Assembly (NCBI GenBank): GCA_938074135.1
Contig: CALJFL010000124.1
Coordinates: 1 to 7,697 of the forward strand
Direction: 5' to 3'
DNA length: 7,697 nucleotides
Source of the DNA: an uncultured Halieaceae bacterium
Lineage (GTDB): Bacteria; Pseudomonadota; Gammaproteobacteria; Pseudomonadales; Halieaceae
This document shows, piece by piece, positions 1 through 6,000 of the stretch (position 1 is its first letter; every line of letters starts with the position of its first letter). A model generated the notes under the pieces. The model saw only the letters and a program-made list of their open reading frames with translations, was not told the DNA's origin and ran no database searches. A program made the translations under genes and the position numbers.

Positions 1-1082
1 GGCTCCTCTTCTGCCTCGCCCCCCTCTTTGGCAAACTTGATCTTAAGCCGCACATTATTCGGTGAATCGGCATTCCGTAAGGCCTCATCCTCGGTGATCA
101 GTCCCTCGTGATAGAGCTCGAACAACGCGCCATCGAATGTCTTCATCCCGAGGTTTTCGGATTTCTCCATCACTTCCTTGATGCCGTCGATATCGCCCTT
201 GAGGATAAGGTCTGCAATCATGGGCGTACCCAACAGTATCTCGATCGCTGCACAGCGCTTGCCATCGACAGTGGGAATGAGGCGCTGGGACACGAAGCAT
301 TGAATATTCAGCGACAGGTCCATCAGTAACTGGGCGCGGCGTTCTTCCGGGAAAAAGTTAATGATGCGATCAAGGGCCTGGTTGGCGTTGTTGGCGTGCA
401 GGGTCGAAATACACAGGTGACCGGTTTCGGCAAAAGCGATCGCATGTTCCATCGTCTCCCGGTCGCGGATCTCACCAATGAGGATGACATCGGGCGCCTG
501 CCGCAGGGTATTCTTCAGCGCGTTATGCCAACTGCGGGTATCAACACCAACCTCGCGCTGGTTGATGATCGACTTCTTGTGGTTGTGCACGTACTCCACC
601 GGGTCCTCGATGGTCACGATGTGCCCGCTGCTGTTGCTGTTGCGATAGTCGATCAGCGCCGCCAGGGAGGTCGATTTACCGGAGCCGGTGGCACCAACGA
701 ACAGCACCAGGCCGCGCTTGCGCATAACCACATCGGTAAGGATTTCCGGCAACCTTAAATCCTGCCAGTTGGGTATTTCCGCGACAATATTACGCGCCAC
801 GATCGCTACTTCATTGCGCTGCAGAAAAATATTCACCCGAAAACGGCCAAACCCGGCGATCGACATGGCCAGGTTCATTTCCAGTTCCTGTTCAAATTCG
901 GCAGTCTGGGTGTCATCCATGATCTCGTAGGCGATCTCCTTGATATCGCCGGGCTTCATGATCTCGCTGTCAATAGGTTTCAGTTGCCCCTGAAACTTGG
1001 CGCAGGGCGGAGCTCCGGTGCTGAGATAGAGGTCTGACCCGTTTTCGGAGGCCAGGGTTTTAAGCCACTCTGTTATGCGCAA
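1..1082 (-). CDS. pilU: Type IV pilus retraction ATPase PilU (C-terminus cut by window edge)
   Basis: This is a PilT/PilU-type hexameric ATPase that drives type IV pilus retraction at the inner-membrane base of the pilus machine, for twitching motility. Reading leftward, the protein shows GSDLYLS at residues 15-21, a Walker A motif GATGSGKST ending near residue 138 (Lys136), the Walker B stretch DVILIGEIRD at 198-207 with Glu204, and the LHAN motif with His229. The C-terminal SPNNVRLKIKF is typical of PilU rather than PilT. 360 complete codons are present; the P. aeruginosa protein has about 382, so roughly 20 are missing. I chose TTG at 1082 because it puts GSDL at the family position and has AGGGAGAG six bases upstream. 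An in-frame ATG at 1151 would add 23 residues without family resemblance and lies directly behind nine T's. pilT, which precedes pilU in pseudomonads, is not upstream here. Family call is very secure; the start is likely but unproven. Confidence 0.95.
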   Translation of the reverse strand, partial: MRITEWLKTLASENGSDLYLSTGAPPCAKFQGQLKPIDSEIMKPGDIKEIAYEIMDDTQTAEFEQELEMNLAMSIAGFGRFRVNIFLQRNEVAIVARNIVAEIPNWQDLRLPEILTDVVMRKRGLVLFVGATGSGKSTSLAALIDYRNSNSSGHIVTIEDPVEYVHNHKKSIINQREVGVDTRSWHNALKNTLRQAPDVILIGEIRDRETMEHAIAFAETGHLCISTLHANNANQALDRIINFFPEERRAQLLMDLSLNIQCFVSQRLIPTVDGKRCAAIEILLGTPMIADLILKGDIDGIKEVMEKSENLGMKTFDGALFELYHEGLITEDEALRNADSPNNVRLKIKFAKEGGEAEEE

Positions 1083-1088
1083 GACGAT

Positions 1089-1096
1089 CTCTCCCT
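1089..1096 (-). promoter_or_regulatory. Ribosome binding site supporting the TTG start of pilU
   Basis: On the minus strand this reads AGGGAGAG, separated by six bases from the TTG at 1082. It is a much better Shine-Dalgarno than anything in front of the upstream in-frame ATG at 1151, and so decides the start. Confidence 0.6.
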
Positions 1097-1151
1097 GATT
1101 GGGCCGCCACCCATCCCCGGTGCGGCCGCTCTTGGAACTGCAATGACTCAT

Positions 1152-1189
1152 AAAAAAAAATGCAAGCCTGCCGGTCAACTGCAACCGGC
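1152..1189 (-). terminator. Hairpin plus T9 tract upstream of pilU: possible attenuator or leftover terminator
   Basis: On the minus strand a perfect 6-bp stem GCCGGT/ACCGGC (arms 1184-1189 and 1170-1175) with an 8-base loop is followed nine bases later by nine consecutive T's (1160-1152). This resembles an intrinsic terminator, although the gap between stem and T-tract is longer than usual. Its position between a candidate promoter and the pilU start means it would reduce pilU transcription from that promoter. Alternatively it could be a relic terminator of a lost upstream gene. Confidence 0.35.
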
Positions 1190-1201
1190 CATCAACGTCT
1201 T

Positions 1202-1229
1202 ACTCTAGCAGCTTGTGTTCTGCGGGCAA
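1202..1229 (-). promoter_or_regulatory. Candidate sigma70-type promoter for pilU
   Basis: Reading leftward, TTGCCC (1229-1224) and TAGAGT (1207-1202) are separated by 16 bases; each hexamer matches four of six consensus positions. Transcription would start near 1195, giving a leader of about 110 bases to the TTG at 1082 that includes the hairpin and T9 tract. The prediction is by eye only. Confidence 0.3.
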
Positions 1230-1240
1230 TACCTGCCACC

Positions 1241-1260
1241 CGGGAATCTTGCTTTTCCCG
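1241..1260. repeat. Inverted repeat in the pilU/kinase spacer
   Basis: CGGGAA (1241-1246) and TTCCCG (1255-1260) form a perfect 6-bp dyad around an 8-base spacer. It lies just upstream of the candidate pilU promoter and could be an operator. No T-tract follows on either strand, so I do not call it a terminator. Confidence 0.35.
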
Positions 1261-1359
1261 CACTTAGCACTGTTGCGATACCCCATGGCTTGCGGAAATT
1301 AAGTTGCCCATTGGAATAAATACGCAGACAACTATCGCTGTGATACCTACCTGTGCCTA

Positions 1360-1388
1360 TGGTCACCCCCGTGCAGCTGACCTAGACT
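1360..1388 (+). promoter_or_regulatory. Candidate sigma70-type promoter for the kinase gene
   Basis: TGGTCA (1360-1365) and TAGACT (1383-1388) are spaced by exactly 17 bases, each matching four of six consensus positions. Transcription would begin near 1395, about 29 bases before the TTG at 1424. This agrees with the shorter start and would exclude the open-frame start at 1304. Confidence 0.3.
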
Positions 1389-1410
1389 GTCAGGAAGCAT
1401 CCCGCCGCAA

Positions 1411-1415
1411 CAGGA
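1411..1415 (+). promoter_or_regulatory. Ribosome binding site supporting the TTG start at 1424
   Basis: CAGGA lies eight bases before TTG 1424. Candidate starts further upstream in the same frame (TTG 1304, GTG 1340) have no comparable Shine-Dalgarno sequence. Confidence 0.5.
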
Positions 1416-1423
1416 CCGACACC

Positions 1424-2488
1424 TTGGAAAAAGAACGCCCCACTCCCCTGATCGACGATCTGGACGGCACGCGCAAAAAGCTCGAGGGCTGGTTCGAGCA
1501 ACGCATGGGCCATCCAGTGAGCATCAGCGAACTGAATATCCCGGAAAGTACCGGAATGTCCAATGTCACCCTGTTGTTCGATATCAACTGGCAGGACGGC
1601 GATGGATCACATCGTCAGGCTTGCGTGGGCCGCCTGCAACCGGAGATCCAGCGACCGGTATTTCCGGGCTATGACCTGAGTTTGCAGTATGAGGTAATGG
1701 ACAGCATCGGCCGCCACAGCGATATTCCGGTGCCACAATTACTGGGTCTCGAGACCGATAAGGGCCTGCTTGGCGTCCAGTTCTACATCATGAAACACAC
1801 TGCCGGGCGCATACCCACCGACATTCCTCCCTACAATATGGACGGCTGGATGATGCACGAAACCAGCGAGTCACAGCGCGAAACAATGTGGTATGCGGCG
1901 ATAGATACCATGGCCCGTTTCCATCGCCTGGATTTTCGCGAACTCGGTTTTGGCCGGCTGGCAGATCCCGCGAAGAGCCCACTGCAACAGCAACTGGACT
2001 ACTGGCAGGACTACCACGACTGGTCTTTGGAGGGTGACTCACACACGGTATGCTCCAGCGCGCTGGCCTGGCTCCAGGCCAACCAACCGGGCGAAGAACA
2101 CACGTCCCTGTGTTGGGGAGATGCCCGCCTCGCCAACATCATATTCAATGAATCACTGGACGGGGTTGCGGCGGTACTCGACTGGGAGATGGCCGTACTG
2201 GGCAACCCGGTGCAGGACATCGCCTGGTTCAACTACCTCGATGCCACCTTTGCGGACGGTCTGGGCATGCCAAGGCTGGCCGGCCTACCCTCTTACGAGG
2301 ACAGCCTGGCTCGCTGGCAGGCCGGGTCGGGACAGAGCATCGAGCACTACGACTACTACACGGTATTCGCAGGGCTGCGCTTCGGGCTGATCCTGTCGCG
2401 CATCATGTTCGCCAGCGGTCAGGAACAGGAAGTCCAGGGTAACTTTGCGGTCCAGATGCTGCAGCGTACACTCGACGAAAAAACCTAG
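1424..2488 (+). CDS. Phosphotransferase-family kinase (APH/choline-kinase fold, ACAD10-like)
   Basis: The 354-residue product belongs to the aminoglycoside-phosphotransferase-like fold (Pfam APH), in the branch resembling the kinase part of ACAD10/ACAD11. Visible marks are FPGYDLSLQYEVM in the N-terminal lobe, the catalytic-loop motif CWGDARLAN with Asp233 and Asn238, and the metal-binding DWE at Asp253-Glu255 followed by GNPVQDIAWF. Trp stands where classical members have the His of HGD; I recall this variant as common in this branch, so it is not a defect. The substrate is unknown. Relatives often lie beside acyl-CoA dehydrogenase genes, but none is present here. Antibiotic resistance should not be inferred. 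I chose TTG 1424 because the residues encoded from 1304 to 1423 do not resemble family N-termini. The gene converges on the outer-membrane protein gene and overlaps its end by 4 bases. Confidence 0.88.
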   Translation: MEKERPTPLIDDLDGTRKKLEGWFEQRMGHPVSISELNIPESTGMSNVTLLFDINWQDGDGSHRQACVGRLQPEIQRPVFPGYDLSLQYEVMDSIGRHSDIPVPQLLGLETDKGLLGVQFYIMKHTAGRIPTDIPPYNMDGWMMHETSESQRETMWYAAIDTMARFHRLDFRELGFGRLADPAKSPLQQQLDYWQDYHDWSLEGDSHTVCSSALAWLQANQPGEEHTSLCWGDARLANIIFNESLDGVAAVLDWEMAVLGNPVQDIAWFNYLDATFADGLGMPRLAGLPSYEDSLARWQAGSGQSIEHYDYYTVFAGLRFGLILSRIMFASGQEQEVQGNFAVQMLQRTLDEKT

Positions 2489-2506
2489 AAACGGTCCTTG
2501 ACCGTT
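2478..2506 (-). terminator. Hairpin with T6 tract spanning the convergent gene ends
   Basis: AACGGTC (2490-2496) and GACCGTT (2500-2506) form a perfect 7-bp stem with a 3-base loop. Read on the minus strand, the stem encodes the last codons (VKDRF region) of the outer-membrane protein gene, and six T's (2483-2478) follow six bases after the stem. On the plus strand the hairpin begins just after the kinase stop but has no T-tract. It is therefore best read as a terminator for the minus-strand gene, perhaps weakly active in the other direction. Confidence 0.5.
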
Positions 2507-4257
2507 ATCAGGAACTGCACGTCGTCAACATCGTCGTCATGCATAAAAGGAAAAGCCAGGTCGATGTGCATCACGCTGCCTTTCTCTGCGCGACTCGAAT
2601 TCAGCCGCAATCCTATCCCTGCGTTGGCCAGCACATCACCGTTAGAGCCATTATCGCGCCCTCCAAACCAGGCCCTGCCGACATCAAAAAAGGCCGCATA
2701 ACCAACCCTCACCAGGCGGAAGGGGTGCCAGTTGGAGTAATACCGTTGCTCCAGGTTGAACACGAAGGCGCGATCGCCAACCTGATAATTGCGGTCGTAC
2801 CCGCGCAGACCATTACTGCCACCCAGAGTCAGCTGGTTATCCAGGGTCAGTCCGTCGGTATATTCAAGTCGTAACCCACCGAAGAGGGCCCATTTTTCTG
2901 CCTGCCGCAGGTGATAACGGGTTTCCGTCGTCCACCAGAGGTTCTCAAATTCCTCATCGTCGACATTCCAAAAACCGGTAATTGCGGTATCCACCACCCA
3001 CAGTTGGCGGTCATCAACCTTCAGGGTATTGCCGTAGCTCCCTTCCAGCGCGACCTGGTCGCGGCTCGCGCCGATACCCTCACCGGACCAACCCAGTGCC
3101 CAGCGATAGCGCTCGCCGGTGTAAACATCCTCGGTTCTGCCCAGGTAATTGACGTTGTGTAACTCGGTGAACTCGTCCTCGATAGACTCGTAACCAATAA
3201 ACGGGTAGCTCTGCTCGCGATCCTCGGGCAACTGTATTGGCGGGATATCAGAATCACTGAAACTGAACTGGTGGTCGGCATAGTTGTAGCCAAACAGCCA
3301 ACGCCCGACCTGTCGGTCTACCCGGGTTTCGCCAGCCCAGCCACCAAAGATTCTGAACTGATCGATCTGGTGATCGAATTCGGCAACTTCGTCACCCCGA
3401 AACCATACTTTTTCTTCCAACTCCTGCTGCAGAATAGCGGTTCCTGCAGACCACTTTTCGTAAATGGAGAAAAATGGGCGATTTAATCGCAGGTGGCGAT
3501 CGTAGCCATCATCGTTTTCAGTCCAGGACAGACGCATTTGCCAACGGCTGCCGAACAGTGACGGGTCGGCATAGACCATATTTGTACCCGAGCGCTCCTC
3601 GTCACTCTCATAGCGAATCACCACCTGTTTACCGGTTCCCAGGAAATTGGTGTCGCGAAAACCCACTGTGTAATCACTGGCCCCGCCGCTGAGGTTGAAA
3701 GATAGCAGCGGGGTAAAGGTCCAGATGTCCCGGGTAATCACCTCAAGGTCGACGGTGTCGCCACACCAGCGCCACGGCCTGACCGCGGCATCGTAGATAA
3801 ACTTCAGGTCCCGCAGCAAGCGCTCCGCCTCGCGGACCCTGGCCAGGTCAAACGGGTCACCCTCAGCCACCAGTAAGTGATCCCGAATCACCCACTCCCG
3901 GGTCACACTGTGAAAATCATTGGCCCAGCGATACAGGCGCCCGGATTCCTTGGGATCTTCGCGGTCGAAAACGGAGAAGCGACGAACGGTAATGCTGCCT
4001 ATTCTGGACGTTGCGGGGATCGCCTCACCCAGCGCCTCGTGGTCTGCTGAAGGCAGGAAACGAAAACTGTCGCTATCGGGCTGGGCAGGTACTTCCACAC
4101 AGCCCCCAACCGACGGCAATGGATCTGGCTCCGCAACCGCAGGCCACGTGCTAAAGCAAAATATCAGGGCCAGGCCTGTCACCAGCAGGCAGCAACCAAA
4201 CGCCCCACCACCTGGTGACAGACACCACCGCGCCGACCAATGACAGGTGCTGTCCAT
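2485..4257 (-). CDS. Omp85/BamA-TamA-family outer membrane protein with a single POTRA domain
   Basis: The 590-residue product looks like a small Omp85-family outer-membrane protein. Residues 1-42 form a signal peptide: basic start, hydrophobic stretch about 21-36, and likely cleavage after AVA at 40-42. One POTRA-like domain lies near 86-178 (includes VIRDHLLVAEGDPFD and LRDLKFI). The rest reads as a beta-barrel: GFRDTNFLGTGKQ near its start, the loop-6 motif LRGY at 484-487, and a terminal Phe in ITVKDRF, the usual C-terminal beta-signal for insertion by BamA. BamA has five POTRA domains and TamA three, so this is neither; TpsB transporters normally have two. Substrate or function cannot be read from the sequence. 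ATG 4257 is the best start because it places the signal peptide at the N-terminus, though the nearest strong Shine-Dalgarno (GGAGG, 4276-4272) is 14 bases away. An in-frame GTG at 4290 is an alternative. Confidence 0.88.
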   Translation of the reverse strand: MDSTCHWSARWCLSPGGGAFGCCLLVTGLALIFCFSTWPAVAEPDPLPSVGGCVEVPAQPDSDSFRFLPSADHEALGEAIPATSRIGSITVRRFSVFDREDPKESGRLYRWANDFHSVTREWVIRDHLLVAEGDPFDLARVREAERLLRDLKFIYDAAVRPWRWCGDTVDLEVITRDIWTFTPLLSFNLSGGASDYTVGFRDTNFLGTGKQVVIRYESDEERSGTNMVYADPSLFGSRWQMRLSWTENDDGYDRHLRLNRPFFSIYEKWSAGTAILQQELEEKVWFRGDEVAEFDHQIDQFRIFGGWAGETRVDRQVGRWLFGYNYADHQFSFSDSDIPPIQLPEDREQSYPFIGYESIEDEFTELHNVNYLGRTEDVYTGERYRWALGWSGEGIGASRDQVALEGSYGNTLKVDDRQLWVVDTAITGFWNVDDEEFENLWWTTETRYHLRQAEKWALFGGLRLEYTDGLTLDNQLTLGGSNGLRGYDRNYQVGDRAFVFNLEQRYYSNWHPFRLVRVGYAAFFDVGRAWFGGRDNGSNGDVLANAGIGLRLNSSRAEKGSVMHIDLAFPFMHDDDVDDVQFLITVKDRF

Positions 4258-4318
4258 ATCCCAAAGATAGACCTCCGCCAGCCTAGACACAACTGCGCTG
4301 CCTGTACTCCGTGCGACA

Positions 4319-4336
4319 GTGCATATAAACTTGCAC
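4319..4336. repeat. Dyad overlapping a TATAAA box: possible operator
   Basis: GTGCA (4319-4323) and TGCAC (4332-4336) form a perfect inverted repeat around an 8-base AT-rich centre that includes TATAAA. An 18-base dyad of this shape over a -10-like element in a divergent spacer is what a dimeric repressor site would look like. No regulator family is identified. Confidence 0.3.
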
Positions 4337-4356
4337 CCCACTTTTTAGCGCGACCT

Positions 4357-4372
4357 GTCTGCTGTTGCAGAC
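4357..4372. repeat. Perfect 6-bp inverted repeat in the gshA leader
   Basis: GTCTGC (4357-4362) and GCAGAC (4367-4372) flank a TGTT tetraloop, 26 bases before the gshA start. It could be an RNA hairpin in the gshA leader or a DNA dyad. There is no T-tract after it. Confidence 0.35.
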
Positions 4373-4386
4373 CCCGCAGCTACGAC

Positions 4387-4392
4387 AAGGAG
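4387..4392 (+). promoter_or_regulatory. Ribosome binding site supporting the TTG start of gshA
   Basis: AAGGAG lies six bases before TTG 4399. This is the best Shine-Dalgarno in the window and argues strongly against the longer open frame that begins at 4240 inside the divergent gene. Confidence 0.75.
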
Positions 4393-4398
4393 CGCCGT

Positions 4399-6000
4399 TT
4401 GTCATCGCAATTGCAACGAAACCTGAGAGCACTGGCCGGACCTGAAAATCGTCTGCTGCTCAAGGCTATCAATCGCGGCATCGAAAAAGAGAGCCTGCGT
4501 ATTACGCCGGAGGGCAAGCTGGCTCAAACTCCACACCCGGCGGCACTGGGTTCAGCCCTGACCCACAGCTCGATAACTACCGACTATTCCGAGGCCCTGC
4601 TGGAGTTCATTACACCGGTGGACCCCAGCATTGAAAACAGCCTGGAAACACTGGCGGACATTCACAGCTACGTTTACCAGCAGCTTGACGATGAAATCCT
4701 GTGGTCAGCCAGCATGCCCTGCGTGGTGAGCGGCGAGGAGAGTATCCCGGTGGCGCGCTACGGCAGCTCGAACGTGGCCCGCATGAAAACCGTCTATCGC
4801 TACGGACTGGGCCACCGCTACGGCCGCCTGATGCAGGCGATAGCCGGTATTCACTACAATTTTTCCATGCCCGATGCCTACTGGCAGGACGCCTGGGCTG
4901 CCGACGGCAGCAAGGGTGAACTAAAGGACTACATTACCGATCGCTACCTCGGGCTTATCCGAAATTTCCATCGCTACTCCTGGCTGTTGATCTACCTGTA
5001 TGGTGCCTCACCGGCAGTCTGCGCCAGCTTCCTGCGCGGGCGTGACAACCATGGCCTGATACCCTTTGATGAAAAAGGTCGCAGCCTGCATCTCCCCTAC
5101 GGCACGGCGCTGCGCATGGGCGACCTGGGCTACAGCAGCGATGCCCAGAAGAGCCTCAACGTGTGCTACAACTCGCTGGACAATTACATGCATGCGCTGG
5201 CTGCCGCCATCGTCACTCCGCACCCAGACTACAGTGCTTTCAAGAGCGGACAGGACGGGCAGTATGAGCAGTTGAACGACAGCCTGCTGCAGATCGAAAA
5301 CGAGTTTTATAGCCCCATCCGGCCCAAGCGCGTCGCCCGCTCAGGCGAAACCCCCCTTAGCGCCCTGCGCCGCGGTGGCATCGAATATATCGAGGTCCGC
5401 TGTGTCGATGTCAGCCCATTTACACCCGTGGGGCTGGACGGCGAGCAAATCCGCTCCATGGACAGCTTTTTACTGTACTGCCTGTTGCAGGAAAGCCCCC
5501 CCTGCGATGAGGCTGAGCAGGCCATGCTGGCAGCCAACCTGGAGGCGGTGGTCAATCGTGGCCGGGAGCCTGACCTGCAGTTGGAAACAATGGCCGGCCC
5601 GCTACCCATGAAACGGTTGGCGCACGGGCTACTTGAAAAGCTTGAAGATGTTGCTTCCCTGCTCGACGAGGCCCATGGCGGTGACGAGTACCAGCGGGCA
5701 CTACTGGCTCAACGAGAAAAGGTCGATGATCCCGAGACCACCCCGTCGGCACGGGTCCTGCGGGAGATGCGCGAGAAAGACCTGCCCTTCTTTCGGTTGG
5801 CCATGTCCTATAGCCAGCAATGGGGAGAGCACTTCCGCTCGCGCGAACTGAGCGCTGACACCCAGGCTCGCTTTGAAGAAGAAGCCAGGCAATCACTGCA
5901 GCTACAGCAAGAACTGGAGGCCGCTGAAGATATCAGCTTCGAAACCTACCTGACGCGTTTCTACGACCAGTACAAGGCACTGCAGCCCGCCGCAGAATGA
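4399..6000 (+). CDS. gshA: Glutamate-cysteine ligase
   Basis: GshA joins L-glutamate and L-cysteine with ATP to make gamma-glutamylcysteine, the first and usually rate-limiting step of glutathione synthesis in the cytosol. The 533-residue product aligns along its length with the E. coli class (518 residues). It shows RGIEKESLRI at 26-35, ALGSALTH at 49-56, TTDYSEALLEFITP at 60-73, IHYNFS around His152, QIENEFYSPIRPKR from about 298, and RGGIEYIEVR near 325-334. Glu29, Glu31, Asp62, Glu69 and His152 sit two residues after E. coli Glu27, Glu29, Asp60, Glu67 and His150, residues tied to metal and substrate binding, so the enzyme should be active. TTG 4399 is chosen because of the strong AAGGAG and family length; 53 extra codons back to 4240 look non-coding and would overlap the divergent gene. 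Its stop overlaps the acpH start. gshB is not in the window. Confidence 0.97.
   Translation: MSSQLQRNLRALAGPENRLLLKAINRGIEKESLRITPEGKLAQTPHPAALGSALTHSSITTDYSEALLEFITPVDPSIENSLETLADIHSYVYQQLDDEILWSASMPCVVSGEESIPVARYGSSNVARMKTVYRYGLGHRYGRLMQAIAGIHYNFSMPDAYWQDAWAADGSKGELKDYITDRYLGLIRNFHRYSWLLIYLYGASPAVCASFLRGRDNHGLIPFDEKGRSLHLPYGTALRMGDLGYSSDAQKSLNVCYNSLDNYMHALAAAIVTPHPDYSAFKSGQDGQYEQLNDSLLQIENEFYSPIRPKRVARSGETPLSALRRGGIEYIEVRCVDVSPFTPVGLDGEQIRSMDSFLLYCLLQESPPCDEAEQAMLAANLEAVVNRGREPDLQLETMAGPLPMKRLAHGLLEKLEDVASLLDEAHGGDEYQRALLAQREKVDDPETTPSARVLREMREKDLPFFRLAMSYSQQWGEHFRSRELSADTQARFEEEARQSLQLQQELEAAEDISFETYLTRFYDQYKALQPAAE

Larger units (their letters stand above)
1083..1423. other. Divergent intergenic region between pilU and the kinase gene
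   Basis: This 341-base spacer holds no gene I can support. It contains a candidate minus-strand promoter (1202-1229), a hairpin plus T9 tract on the minus strand (1152-1189), an inverted repeat (1241-1260) and a candidate plus-strand promoter (1360-1388). The open frame of the kinase gene extends back to a TTG at 1304, but residues encoded there look unlike coding sequence of the family. If pilU really starts at ATG 1151, part of this region would be coding. Confidence 0.6.
4258..4398. promoter_or_regulatory. Divergent promoter region between the Omp85-like gene and gshA
   Basis: This 141-base spacer must carry the promoters of both divergent genes. A TATAAA at 4324-4329 is a plausible -10 element toward gshA, but no good -35 sits 16-18 bases upstream, so it may need an activator. 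Two perfect dyads lie here (4319-4336 and 4357-4372). I could not identify a convincing minus-strand promoter. Confidence 0.4.

Noticed and set aside
396..930. Plus-strand open frames inside pilU
   Set aside because: They are antisense to conserved Walker A and neighbouring PilU motifs, and show no recognisable family.
1304..1423. N-terminal 40-codon extension of the kinase gene back to TTG 1304
   Set aside because: No good Shine-Dalgarno, no family resemblance, and it would contain the candidate promoter; TTG 1424 with CAGGA fits the family N-terminus.
1424..2488. Aminoglycoside resistance gene
   Set aside because: The fold is shared, but the WGDAR and DWE context matches the ACAD10-like housekeeping branch and nothing suggests a mobile resistance cassette.
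2539..2874. 111-codon plus-strand open frame antisense to the Omp85-like gene
   Set aside because: The opposite strand encodes conserved barrel sequence including the LRGY loop; this frame is a shadow without its own ribosome binding site.
4258..4341. 28-codon upstream extension of the Omp85-like gene
   Set aside because: It would bury the signal peptide; ATG 4257 puts the hydrophobic segment and AVA cleavage site in the normal place.
4240..4398. 53-codon N-terminal extension of gshA, overlapping the divergent outer-membrane protein gene
   Set aside because: The encoded residues are Cys- and Pro-rich and unlike any GshA; AAGGAG before TTG 4399 and the normal family length support the shorter form.
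5307..5896. Minus-strand open frames inside gshA
   Set aside because: They lie opposite strongly conserved GshA motifs and have Arg/Pro-rich, low-complexity products typical of GC-rich shadows.
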